Source: Heliocidaris erythrogramma (Eukaryota; Echinodermata; Echinoidea; Camarodonta; Echinometridae). From it: 64,000 bases of DNA. Numbering within the stretch: the stretch's first letter is position 1; every line of letters begins with the position of its first letter. Under the pieces are notes generated by a model that saw nothing but the letters and a program-made list of their open reading frames with translations, made no database searches and was not told the origin of the DNA. Both the position numbers and the translations under genes were made by a program. The stretch lies in NCBI GenBank assembly GCA_025617745.1, contig CM046853.1:3220873-3284872 (forward strand), written 5' to 3'. Of the stretch, positions 1 through 11,580 are shown piece by piece.

Positions 1-61
1 CATTTCTTCGGATTTATTTCATAATATATCTTGCTGATATTTAGCTTCAGTCTATATATAA

Positions 62-65
<4 letters not shown>

Positions 66-102
<37 letters not shown>
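66..102. repeat. (TA)n microsatellite
   Basis: Uninterrupted TA dinucleotide run directly abutting the left end of the TIR element that follows. TA-rich DNA is a common target of TA-inserting transposons, but no clean target duplication can be read here. Confidence 0.9.
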
Positions 103-105
<3 letters not shown>

Positions 106-1580
106 TCTAAAAAGTGAAGTGCTGAAAATGGAGTGCTAATTGGAAGTTTGCACTTGCTATTTATAACATGCTATTTCTAACACCCCACGTGCCATTTTCG
201 TCTGGGAGATGATAAGGTGGAGAAAATTGAGTGCTAACAGTAAGTGCTGAATGTTAGGACGCTCGTTTTACACTTCAAGTGCTGACCAACTTCCCGTGAT
301 TTAAGCAACTGCACAATTCTGTGCCAATAAGCGATTTCGTAATTAGGATTTGCGCATGAGCAGATAAAGGTCATTTGACATAAACTGGCATGTTCGTTTA
401 ATATTCACTGAAATAATCATGGACTGTGTAATGATTATTCATATATTCATTTAATTATACTTTTCATTTAATCCACTGAAAAGCAACAAAGTGTTCATTG
501 ATGGTTGGTATTTGACAGTCTGCCAAATGACGTGCTATTCTAGTCACCTGGTCTACGATGTCTTTCTTTCATAGAGTTTGAATTCTGTAGGGCTATGTCG
601 GGCAAGCTTGCGTATTATCTTTCTTTGAAAAAATGCCTATCCTAATGAAAAGAGCGAAAGGTCATTTGCGAAAAGTAGCTCATGGGCCAATTACGAAATC
701 GCTTATTACGCAACTGTAGCGCAAGAGCCATCATCTGCTGCACAGGCATGACGTGGTTTAAAGTAACAATTTAAGACATTAAATTTAGCACTTCTGTACT
801 TTTATGCAAATAAAGGTATCAAATAATATGATATTTACATTAATTTTTGTGGTGGTGGATATGAAACATGATGAAAAGCAATGAAGTGGAAATGCCATGT
901 TTCAGCATGTGTGGTGTGGCCAGCCGTCTACGGTACGCGTTGTCGTTGACATGAAAATTGTTGATCATGCGGGGTCAGCCAGGCATGGGGCGCGATCGAC
1001 CGCGCCGGCCAGAGCCGGGAAGTTTGAAAGGCGGTGTGTGTGTGCTTTTTTTCGTCACGATTGTGGATTGCCGAAATGGAACAATTAAACCTCCGAAATT
1101 GCCACTTCTTGGTCTAAAGTAATTCTCAGATGATTCCACATCATCTATGTAGGCCTATACAGCCAGTTCATAGCAATATAAAAATAAAATCTAGACCTTA
1201 GTGAAGGGCTGTTTAACAGACTATAGAAGGGTGAGTTTCTGCACTACAGGTGTGATTTTGTGCATACTGTTTGTGTGTGTTCTTTAGCACTATATTGGGT
1301 GCAAAAGTGTTAGCACTAGTAGTGCCGTTTTGGGGGCTCTAAAATGTGTTATTTAATGCACTAGAAGTGTGGTTTGCGAGCTGCATGCATCTCATAGCAC
1401 CAGAAGTGTAAAAAGGCTTACACTTAAAGTGTTTAAAGTAATACTTGGACTGGTGTTGAATTATAGCACTTGTACAAGTGCTACTTTAGCACAATCGGTG
1501 CAGTCCCTATGCGTGCCCTTACACGTGCTGCCTGCAAATCTTGAGGTGCTAAAAATAGCACTTGACTTTTTAGAGTTTTA
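103..1580. mobile_element. Non-autonomous TIR DNA transposon, 1.5 kb
   Basis: The left end reads CTCTAAAAAGTGAAGTGCT and the right end is its inverse with one change (AGCACTTGACTTTTTAGAG). The interior is full of short palindromic words such as AGCACTAGTAGTGC and GCACTTGTACAAGTGC, a pattern often seen in subterminal transposase-binding regions. No transposase reading frame is visible, so it would depend on another element. A second, smaller inverted-repeat element is nested inside. The superfamily is not recognised. Confidence 0.65.
327..707. mobile_element. MITE nested in the larger TIR element
   Basis: AATAAGCGATTTCGTAATT at the left is the exact inverse of AATTACGAAATCGCTTATT at the right. 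Further inside, CATGAGCAGATAAAGGTCATTTG near the left end resembles a word in the MITE at 5502-5830, which suggests one family. No coding content. Confidence 0.6.
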
Positions 1581-2047
1581 CCAATAGATCTATAGAGATT
1601 TCAAAGACAGAAAATGTGTCATGGCAGGGGCGTATCCAGGATTTCCCAATAATAATAATAATAATAATATTGGGTATTTATATAGCGCTCGTATCCACCA
1701 ATGGTGCTCAAGGCGCTCCAATATTACCCCAATAGGGGGGGGGGGGGCAGGAATTATTGATCGCCGTCATGGGGGAGGGGTCTTTGGAAAATTTTTGCTT
1801 CTGAAGAAGGGCTGATATGGCGGACGCGTTCGACGCACAAACTTTGTGTACGAGTGAATGGGGCTTACGCAATGCACTACAGGTGTGATTTTGTGCATAC
1901 TGTTTGTGTGTGTTCTTTAGCACTATATTGGTGCAAAAGTGTTAGCACTAGTAGTGCCGTTTTGGGGGGGGGGCAGGAATTATTGATCGCCGTCATGGGG
2001 GAGGGGTCTTTGGAAAATTTTTGCTTCTGAAGAAGGGCTGATATGCA
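1243..2047. repeat. Local segmental duplication of two blocks
   Basis: A block of about 90 bp starting CACTACAGGTGTGATTTTGT occurs at about 1243-1336 and again at 1875-1966. A second block containing GAATTATTGATCGCCGTCAT occurs at about 1744-1820 and 1971-2047. The two blocks are adjacent in the second copy but separated in the first, so the locus was rearranged after, or by, the duplication. No gene is supported here; the small reading frames are low-complexity. Confidence 0.75.
1645..1720 (-). mobile_element. CR1/L2-type LINE or SINE 3' tail
   Basis: Read on the minus strand, a GCGC-stem hairpin is followed by GCGCTATATAAATACCCAAT and an (ATT)n tail. The same architecture ends the LINE at 19215-21480 and the fragment near 10148. 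Only the 3' end is present. Confidence 0.6.
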
Positions 2048-2199
2048 AAATAGTGCTATATGTGACCAATTTTGAAGCCTATTTAATGAACAATATTTTC
2101 AATTGGTATGAGGATTTTTTTTTTTGGCTAGTTTTTTTTTAACGACGGCCAATAGGGGGGGGGGCGCCTGTTGCGCCCCCTGCATACACAAAAACTCGC

Positions 2200-3904
2200 T
2201 TATGCGTTCACAGTATCGTATCGTTGCGGTATGGGACTTTGTACAGTCCCACCTACTCAGTTTTGTGAAAGTTTTGTTTATATTTTGTTGAATTCCCTGA
2301 ATATGACATGAACCACTCCTACAAGTATGAGGTTATGCCAGGAGTGAATTTCCGATGATGTTCGCTGTGCAAGAGTCGTTCTAAGAGCATAGAAACAAAA
2401 TGCAATGGATTTACTGCACGCAAATCTCCACGTCGGCTACGTGTGGGACCGAAGTCAACTAAGTACGACGCTCAAGCGGGCCGTGTTTTCACCGTCGTTA
2501 CTAGGGTCGTCGTTAGGAAAATGACGTCACGCCGGAACGCACTGTAGGTAGATTATTCCATAGCGCAGGACCAGCGTGGGCAAAAGCTCTTCCCCCCATG
2601 TTGTTGCAGATATTTGAACAACAAGAGAACCAGAGTTGGATGAACGTAATGATGAAAAAGGGAGTGTATTATTTTACGAACTAGACTTACATTATAATGA
2701 GGAGCAGAACCCTTGACACAGTGGAAAACAATTAAGAAGTGAAATTTTGAAAATAATGCGATCTCTGACTTGCAACCAATATATCTTACCAGAGAAACCT
2801 AAATAACAGCTAATTAATGAGTAAAGCAGATAACGATATCAAGCAAGAGGACGTGGTATATTACACGCGGTGTAATAGGAACATGGGCGGCGCTGTGTCT
2901 ATATAACTTCTGACAAGGCTCCCCATTCCCCCATTTTAGAGATGCCGAAAAAGAAAAAATGGTTCTCACATTTTCAGAAGCGTTATTTATAATTCCGATT
3001 TTTTTAATCATCAGAGAGTGCTGTTCCAACCAAACCATGGTAAACGATTTTAGAATAAATTAAAGCTATAGTTCTTTTAAATGTCATCATTGTATTTACC
3101 AGAGCTCTTGACTAACTAAAGACGCAGTAAAAATAATGAATTGTGTGTATGCTGTAATATAATTTCAAGTTCGCGTACGAATGAGTGATAGTATTTCATT
3201 TTTATATCTGTATATAGGTATCACACATCATATACAAAATAAGGGAAAGGAAATACGTTTTATTTAAGAGATATTGTAAAAAAAATTATTTGTACACCAA
3301 GGCAGCTATGGCATAAGCTTTATTCATAGTATGATGGGGAGCCCTATGTCTGCGCACCTAAGGTTTTGACCTGAAAATGAACAAGAATGTCTTTAATATT
3401 CCTCTAAAGCTTTTTTAAAATTTTATTCCTGATATTCTAAAGAGTAAGTTTGAAAAATATCTCATCAAAATTAGAGCAAGAACAATGCCAATTTCACAAG
3501 AAACGGTGGCCGTGTCATTTCAACATTGAAAAAAACAATGGGGCCCATTTTTTGAGGCTTGTGAATAAAATGTCTGAAGTAAGACCGTTTTTTCATTACT
3601 TTGACTCGTTTTTTGCATGAATACCTATCGCTATGATAAAGATGAAAAGTTTGTGTTCGTTGCGTGTTTTGTTTTATTAGAATCGCGCAGTTACGCGTGT
3701 GCGCAGACATGGGCACTGCGCAGACTTGGGCACTCTAGCCATACTGTTGATACTACTGCAGTACCTTATATAATGTATATAATAGTATACTATTAATACA
3801 TGGCGTGTGGTGTGGTGTTTTTCAACACAGGGCTTGTACTCTGTAGTGTTGTAGCGTAGTGTAGTCTGCTTGTCTTTCTCGCTTTCAGCTTCAGCCACCA
3901 CCTA
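2200..3904. other. Stretch without a recognisable gene
   Basis: AT-rich sequence with short G and T runs. The open frames are under 85 codons and match no family I recognise. No splice-consistent exons or paired terminal repeats were seen. Confidence 0.5.
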
Positions 3905-4734
3905 GCTCCTAGGAGCGAAACGAAGGGCAGAGTACGTAAGCCCCTTCTTGGTGGTTTTACAGACCTACTGGTCAAGACTCCTACAGTGCCTCCTCGTGGC
4001 ACACCATGGAAACTGGGTACCCTGCGGCCCCAGGCTAGACTGTAGGGGATCTCGGAGCAGTCTGGAGCCCCAGATCTAGAGGTGCATTGCGCAGGCCCAC
4101 CGGAGCGTGGACACGCCCTGGCTCTCACCAATCCAGACCCCAACTATGGGGTAATAGTGGTCCAGTGTGACTTATATCCACTTGCTAACCCGGCAGCAGG
4201 AGTTGGCAGTTGTATGACTAGTGGCAGCCACATCCTCGTGTTCCTGGCACTCTACAGCAGCTTGGCAAGCGTATGAACTCTTTAGAGCCACCGGTTGGCA
4301 AGCACCAGACCCAGTTAGGTGGTCACTGCGGGGCAACCCCCTTTACCCTGACTGTCATGCTTATGCATTCCGCCAGATTCGCGTATTGGATAGGTCCAGA
4401 GGTGAGCTCCTGTCCTGGGCAAGCATCAGCTCACAATCTTTCTGCCTCGGCGCTCAGCGTCTTCTTGACTCATGGAAAGTTCTACACATATTCAACGACT
4501 GGCAAACCGGGAGTCCCGCAATCCAGGGACTGCCGCTGCTCGGCAGGGATCGCGTGCAAAGCAGGCGCGACCAGGTCGACATCCTGTTACTGCTTCTCTT
4601 ACTCTGGCCTGCTGGAATGTCCGTTCCATGGGCATAAATTCAGATATAGAAAACCCCAAACCACGCAAATCAGCCATCATCGACTCAGAACTGACTCGTC
4701 TTGGCATCAACATAGCTGCTCTCAGTGAAACCTG
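3905..4734 (+). mobile_element. LINE 5' part, start of the AP-type endonuclease
   Basis: The frame ending here reads LACWNVRSMGINSD, a stretch with K and R, then LGINIAALSETW. This is the typical N-terminus of the apurinic-type endonuclease of Jockey/CR1-group LINEs (the N of WNVR and the E of LSETW are active-site positions). The GC-richer upstream sequence is probably 5' UTR or the end of a first ORF. The copy stops abruptly at 4734, where a hairpin MITE begins; no RT follows. It is a dead fragment of an ordinary non-LTR element. Confidence 0.7.
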
Positions 4735-4842
4735 GTGCGATCTGGCAAAACAAAGGTTTTTATCGTGGTGTACTATACGCACGAGGCGCAAGCCGAGTGT
4801 GTTTGACACCACGATAAAAACCTGCGTGTTGCCAGATCGCAC
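4735..4842. mobile_element. Hairpin MITE, 108 bp
   Basis: GTGCGATCTGGCAA at the left pairs with TTGCCAGATCGCAC at the right, and the stem continues through GGTTTTTATCGTGGTGT and its inverse. The loop is about 35 bp. It interrupts the LINE endonuclease frame just after the codon for the W of LSETW, so it is probably younger than the LINE. Confidence 0.7.
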
Positions 4843-4876
4843 TAATGCACGAACTCACAACCATGTATTAATAGTT

Positions 4877-5239
4877 TTATAAAACGGGTCGGCAATATGA
4901 TTATGAAGTCTATAAAAATGGTTACAAACCCCATAGAAACGCCAAGAGTCGCACAGTCATGGAGGCTGCCATTTGCTTTCCTGGATGACATCACAGAAGC
5001 GCGCACAGCCAACAAAAGTCATGCGCGTTTCAGTCCGCGCATGTAATCCCTGCGCTAAAATGACAATTTAACTAGGCGATTTCATAGCGTTTTAATTTTG
5101 CACGCACCAGAGGTACGCGTACGCGCAGCTCAGCCGTGGTTTAGAGCCTTTTTGTCGTATGTTATCACTTTTTTTTGCACGGTCACATGGTGTCTCTTTG
5201 ACCAATCAGGATGGCTACATTCTTGAACCCGTTTTATAA
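4877..5239. mobile_element. Short TIR element (MITE)
   Basis: TTATAAAACGGGT at the left end is the inverse of ACCCGTTTTATAA at the right. The interior has no coding content. The TIRs are only 13 bp, so the call is modest. Confidence 0.5.
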
Positions 5240-5501
5240 TATACACTGTACCTAGTAGATAATAATATAAAGTGTCTTTGATTTTTCATTGTAAATGAAA
5301 CATGCGTTTTATACCAAATGTCGGAGATGTGCTTTAACTTTCGATATCTGTATAGTAATTTAGGATAAGGTGAAGTCCACCCTGAAAATAAGTTGGTTCT
5401 ACTCAAAGGCAGAAAAATGAGAGAAACAGATCAGTCAAAAGTTTGAATGAAATCCAATAAACAATAAAAAAAGTTATGAATTTTTAAAGTTGTTATCAAT
5501 A

Positions 5502-5830
5502 AGCCAGTTCGGGTTAGCGCATGGTACTGAGATTGTACAAATGACCCCAAATATCCACAGATATTTTAGACATGGAGTGTCCCTTTATGTGCACTTCGCA
5601 GAAAAATAACTCTGGGAGTGATAGAGGTGCCTCATGAATAGCTTTTGTTTCCCCCTTTAAAAAGAATACTTCCACCTGGATATCATGGAATGCACCATTA
5701 GTGCATAATTGAATAATGATTACATGACATTCATGAGCACATATCAAATGTTAGTGTCAGTGGGTTTTAGAATTTGGTACAGATGACCTTTATCTGCTCA
5801 TGCTCAGATTGCAACCCCGAACTGGCTTAT
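5502..5830. mobile_element. MITE with AAGCCAGTTCGGG ends
   Basis: AATAAGCCAGTTCGGGTT at the left is answered by AACCCCGAACTGGCTTAT at the right (one offset base). The right subterminal word ATGACCTTTATCTGCTCATG is nearly the inverse of a word inside the 327-707 MITE, suggesting related elements. Confidence 0.6.
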
Positions 5831-6770
5831 CCAATACAAATTGACAACTCTGTGAATACCTTTGGAGCACTATTCCCATTTGTTATTTACTGAAAAAATT
5901 ATAATTTTCCATTTATTTCCGGAGAAAATATTTCATTATACCTACGTCCTAGATTTTCTTTTTTAAATTGGACACACGCTTTTGCAAACCCCCTCTATGA
6001 AAAAGATCTATTTCTTCATCAACAACCATGAAAATGGAAATTTGTTAAATTGTTAGTCTAAAGTAAATGTAAGAGGTGCTCGAAAGGTCAGTCACTGAGT
6101 TTCCAATTTACTTTTGATCGATTTAAAACTTTAAAAAATTGACTTTCGAATTTCGGTGGGGTGGAAGGAACAGAATTAACAAAAATATTATGTATTTAGA
6201 TTATACCAACTTAAAGATTTTAAAAAAATTATGAATTTTGAATGGCTGATTAAAGCACAGAGGGTAATGTAGGTCAAAAGAATGGAATAATGAAATAACG
6301 TGGAAACAGTATTTTGAATATTGGAGGAAAATTCGCATTTTTATGCGACTGTTAAAGATAACATTGCCACAATTACATATAAATATATTAGAAGTATGGA
6401 TGGATACGAGGGATTTACAGATCAGATATGAACCATATAAAGAAAATGAGATAATTTTAAATAACAAATTTATACGAGTAAAAATTCAACAAAAACTTAT
6501 TTGATAAAAGTTAAATAAATTGAAACTTGAAGTGGATCATTATGGAAACTTAAGAACTTTTTCATTCTTTCAACGACTTGAATTGAAGGCAAATTACTTT
6601 AAAACAATACGACAATTTATGAAATACTGGCTTCCAGTTAGCTAGATAAGAAATATGAGAAATGATAGTGATACTGTTCAAGATGTAGAAGGAATTGCGT
6701 TTGTATTGGGGGAAAGAGTTATATCAATAAATGATATTGTATCAAAAAAATATATGCAGATATTCTCAAA

Positions 6771-6912
6771 CAGGGGAGCGTTTCATCAAATGTTTTGTCA
6801 GTGATTTTTACCAACAACTGTTATAAGCTACTGAAATCCTTGCATCTGATTGGCTGAGAGCAAATCTGTCGGTAAAAATCACTGACAAAACACTTGATGA
6901 AACGCTCCCCTG
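6771..6912. mobile_element. 142-bp MITE with 42-bp TIRs
   Basis: CAGGGGAGCGTTTCATCAAA begins the left arm and its inverse TTTGATGAAACGCTCCCCTG-like arm ends the element, with one mismatch over 42 bp (6771-6812 against 6871-6912). A GATTGGCTGAG motif lies in the loop. The GCGTTTCATCAAA end is shared with the MITE at 15787-15921. Confidence 0.8.
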
Positions 6913-7707
6913 AAGTCAGTAACATCAGATATTTTTGATAGGATTGAAGATAAATATATTATTTCTTAAAATAGACATTGAAAACATCTTTAAGAGACCA
7001 AGACAATACACATTAAATAGCCGATTAAGGGAGTTCCAATTTAAATCCATACATGGAATTACTTCTACAAACCATCATTATTTTGTGCCGATTTGGAATT
7101 GAAATATTGTCAGAGTGGACTTCCCCTTCATGTTCCTACAAGGTTCGTACAAAGGAGTGTGAAAACATACATTACCGATTTCTTTCATATTATAAAGTTC
7201 TGTATCTTACGTCCGGTGGCCTTATCAGATAACGCTGAATGCATACATTACAGCGAGATGAGTTCAGGGGTCTTTCTTATAGACGTTACCTCAAGGTCCA
7301 ATACAGCACTTTTTAGTCATGTATATTGTATTAGCGTTTTTATCGAGGAGTATTTTTCTATTAATATAACCACATCCATTAACCAAATTGTACGATGTCC
7401 GAGAAAGGGGATATAAACTGACCACACTCTCCATATTGTGGCGAACATCTCACAATATGTTCGTTCATACTGGCAATATGGTCCATGAACTTGAACGACG
7501 GCGAATCGAAACATGTTAACGGATTTAAGTGAGAAGTATGGGTAAAGGCTATATACAAAGGTGTACTTCTTTTCTATCTTCTATGCTAACTTCGCCAACT
7601 CACCTTCACCCATGAACACACATGATTATACACTCACAGCTGGTTGTTGCCAGTATTTTCTAACTTCGTTTACTGGTCATTTGAAGGCATGTGAGAATTG
7701 ACATCTA

Positions 7708-8722
7708 CAGTGCGTCCCCCCAAAAGTTAACAGTTGGAAAAAGTCTCCCCAAATAAATATTTCAGAATATTTTAAATAAATTATAATTTTTGTAGGTAGC
7801 TTAGAGTCTCTTTTATCAAGTGGCATAAAAAATATGACTAGTTATTACGCTTCAGTGATCAAAAATCATTTTTGTGAAAGGGTGCAAAATTCAAACTTGA
7901 CAAGAATCGGTATATATTGTGGGTGGTATTAACGATGTTGAGAACCTTCTAAAATTGACATTTGAAAAAAATTCTCCCCAATTAAAGATTTCAAAATATT
8001 TTCAGGAAATTGTCATACCTGTGGATAGCTAAGAGTCTTTTCTATCAAATGACACCAAAGTTTTTACAATATCTTACGCTTGGGTGAACAAAAGCCACTT
8101 TTGTGAAAGGGTTCTAAATCCATACTTGATAAATGTTTGTTTATGTTCTGGCTGATATCAGCAAAGTTGAGTCATGAAAAGGCTTGGAAATTTTATTTTC
8201 TAATTATTTAAAGACAAATTAAGAAAGAACAGACTTTGATCACTGTATGTCCTGATATATCCCATCAAAACTTTATGATTGAGTGAGCAAGCCAGGTGAA
8301 ATTATTCAAATTAAAATACTCACCAAAGTGAACATTTTTAAAACACTCAACAAAGTAGTCAATTGCTCACTCAAGCGTACAAGATGTTGATGGATGTGTA
8401 ATGATATACAGAGAACAACACTGGTTATTTCATAAATTGTCTTATTTGGATCAAAATATGGAAATTTATAAGCCTTTTCATGACACTCAGCTTGACTGAT
8501 ACCAGCCAGAGCCAATATCAATTCTTGTCAAGTCTGGATTTTGCACCCTTTCACAAAATTGGCTTTCGCTCACTCAAGCGTGGAATATTGTTAGATATTT
8601 TGTTGTCATTTGATGCAAGAGACCGTTAGCTATCCACATGTATGAAAATTTCCCCCAAATATTTTTAAACATTTATTTGGGGAGACTTTATCCAAGTGTT
8701 AACTTTTTTCTGGGATGCACTG
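7708..8722. mobile_element. Tc1/mariner-type MITE with TA target duplication
   Basis: The ends are CAGTGCGTCCC at the left and GGGATGCACTG at the right, each flanked by TA (7706-7707 and 8723-8724). TIR similarity runs for about 54 bp and then on as longer, more diverged arms containing CTCCCCAAATAAAT. The interior holds a repeated unit of about 220 bp (7735-7915, 7955-8135, and an inverted copy at 8515-8715). No transposase is present. TA duplication and CAGTG ends fit Tc1/mariner, a family assignment by inference. Confidence 0.75.
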
Positions 8723-9204
8723 TATATGTATATCTACTTATACATGTATAGTAAAAAAAAATGTTGCACGCAACATTTCTGAGTACCTGTATATTTTAGA
8801 TAGAAAGCATTTCCACGTCAATTTGTTTCCAAAGCAAAAAGAGGTAACAAAAATGGTAAAAACTAAGGATGTGAACTTCAAGCAATGCAATAGGTTATTT
8901 GTAGGAAGTTCGCTATAAGAAATGTAATCTATCATACATGCATTTATTATTTGATTATCATGAAATTATTTGGAAATTTTGTTATTTTTTTCTGTTTTTA
9001 GTTTTCGTTCTGGATCGCCTTTCGTCTGTCATAGAATCCATTGAAATATTTTGGTCATATTTCTTGTTATTCTAAACATAGGCCTATGTAGCTCACACAA
9101 CCATGTTGATAATTATTGTTGATCTTATATGAATATGAGAAGCACATACTAGCACTATGTTGCACATATTATGTTGCACTAAATGTGCAACATCCCAACG
9201 CACA

Positions 9205-9480
9205 CGACACACACGCACACACACACACACACACAGACGCACGCCACGTTTACATGGCTTTACTTCCGAGGACAGGTATTGTTCCTCTATTGTTCCTCGT
9301 CCTCGGACAGTCGACGGAATAAGGCATAAATTCATTGTTCGACGTTCGAGGACTATTGTCCGGCTTCCGAGGACCATTGTTCTCATGTTTTTTTTTTTGT
9401 TCTCTGTCCGAAAATGTCCTCGGACATAATGCTAAACAAACGCACACCCACGCACACACGCACACACACCCACACACAGA
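9205..9480. repeat. (CA)n microsatellites around a GAGGAC-rich palindromic core
   Basis: CA-rich tracts at about 9205-9242 and 9438-9480 bracket a core where TCCTCGGAC, TCCGAGGAC and ATTGTTC recur in both orientations. The open frames across it follow from the repeat and are not taken as genes. Confidence 0.6.
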
Positions 9481-9721
9481 GTTACACATTCATACATTCA
9501 GGTGAGTACTTGAATAAACAGACAAACGCAGGATATCAGGTACCATTTATCATATTTTAGCAATAGGTATGTGGTCTGCTTGTGTACTTGTGTTTATCAA
9601 ATTAATTCAAAACAATGCCTAACTTTCCATAGAATTAGGGGAAGTCATCACAAAAGTATGTTCTTACTTTGTTTATAGTAGCTTACATGTCGTACTTTGG
9701 TTTCGGCGACACCAGATTCAA

Positions 9722-9956
9722 TAGGCCATTTTCGTAATGCGTTCAAATTGAATGCATTCAAATTTAATGCATTGCTCTCTGTCAAGTCTCCAGTGACAAA
9801 CTATTACATTCAACCTGTCAAGTCATTGTATTTCAATATTCAGAATGCAGATTGCATATTTTATGCGTTGCTAGGTCGGGCGAGCCAAAAGGGGAATGTA
9901 ATCGTTCGTCGCTAGGCAAACGTGTGTAAATTTGAAGACATTTTGGAAATGGCCTA
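9722..9956. mobile_element. Short imperfect-TIR element
   Basis: AGGCCATTTTCGTAAT at the left resembles the inverse of the right end (TTTTGGAAATGGCCT), and both ends continue into CAAATT-type words. The arms are imperfect, so an old MITE is the best reading. Confidence 0.45.
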
Positions 9957-10147
9957 ATTACCAACAGACTGAAAGATATTCAAAATTCATTAATTCTTTG
10001 CCTGGAACAAATGACAAGCTGCATGCCTGAATTGGATCCTAGCTTTGAGCTTCAATACATGCATAAGTTGAAGTTGAAATTGACAAATGTAAACAACTTT
10101 GGCAACTCTCTTGGAAAAAAATACGTAATGTGAGAAATGAAGATAAG

Positions 10148-10148
10148 A

Positions 10149-10200
<52 letters not shown>

Positions 10201-10265
10201 TGATATAGCGCATTATGTGAATACTTCAATGCGCTTGACAATGTTATTTATTATTATTATTATCG
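10148..10265 (-). mobile_element. CR1/L2-type 3' tail with (ATT)n microsatellite
   Basis: On the minus strand AAGCGCATTGAAG is followed by ATGCGCTATATCAATT and a long ATT run, the same arrangement as at 1645 and 21425. The array on the plus strand is about 19 ATA/TAA units. Confidence 0.6.
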
Positions 10266-10532
10266 AAATAGAATAATGGTGCATATCTCTCTCAACTTCA
10301 TGTGTAATGTTTTTTTTTTTGTTTTTTGTTTTTTGTTTGCTAAGGATGAAACATTGTCTCCGCCAGGAATCGTACCTGGGTCCCTTGCTGAAAACGCCAA
10401 TAACTTCTAGGTCACGAAGACGGGCAAGTGGTTTCAGTGACATCGGATTCAATTGACAGATTGATAAATCTTCAACTTTCATAAATTCTTTGTTGGGAGC
10501 AATTGGGTTTTTTAGTTTTTTTTAGTTTAGTG

Positions 10533-11258
10533 ATGCCTAGTTCACATTTGGCTTGCGATGTGTCTACGGAGCCCGTAAACTGCCCGTATCCCCCTTTCCG
10601 CGCGGCCTCCGTGCGGAGGCTGTAAGATTTTCGTGCAGATTCACGGGCTCCGCAGCGTCTACGATTTGTTATCGAGAGGAGTTTGAATATTTTTTTAAAA
10701 TCGTAAGACCGTAGCCCGTAGACATGTCGTAGGTGACATCGCACAATCCTCGCACGGGCACCGTGCAATGGCCAAGCGTGATCGTGCAGATTTTTGGTGG
10801 ACATGGGGGAAAAAAAAAATCGTAAGGAGATTGTACATTCGCACGGCCCTCGCACAGCTATCGCAAGGTTGCCGCTCGCTGCCCGTGCAGTACCCGTAAA
10901 ATATGAAATATGTACACATAATCCCTATTGCTGGGGATTGGGATCCTCAAACGGCACGGCGACTGCACAGTCACCGCACCACCTCCGTGAAGCCTCGCCA
11001 CGGGAGCCGTGCGGGCTCCGTACGATTTCCTCATGGAGGTTGTGGAGACTGTACGGCAACTGCATTGACATCGCACAATGCCCGTACGGAATTTAGACGG
11101 GTTGCCCCCGAGGCCCCGAAGAACAAATTGCACGATGCCCGTAGACAATGTGAACACAAATGCCGTAGCCCTTAGCGACGTACGATGCCCGCAAAATCGT
11201 ACGGAAAATCGTAGACACTTTTATCGCACGGCGTCCGCGGCAAATGTGAACTAGGCAT
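10533..11258. mobile_element. GC-rich non-autonomous TIR element
   Basis: ATGCCTAGTTCACATTTG at 10533-10550 is exactly inverted at 11241-11258. The interior is strongly CpG-rich and dense in words such as CGCACGG, CCCGTA and CGTACG in both orientations, unlike the AT-rich flanks. Several open frames exist on both strands, but they reflect GC-rich repeats and match nothing. No transposase. Confidence 0.75.
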
Positions 11259-11580
11259 GAAACCAAACACACAAACACACACGCCACACACCCCCTCCCC
11301 TTTCTCTTCTCGTTTCCCTAGTGCAATACGTCAATGAATATCCAGGGCATCAAACAACTTTATTTCTGAGAATTCATATTAACCCGGTATTGATAAACAT
11401 CTGTCTGACTTTATTGGCAGCTGGCAAAATAAGCTTCAAATTGTGATGGGCGAAAAAGGGGGAGATCTCTGAAGTCGAGATAGTAATTAGATAAGAAATC
11501 GAGTGGACAAGCGAAATAAGAGGTTATAGACAAACAAACACTAAGAGTTAACTTGAACGATTGGGGAAAGGGGACGAATA

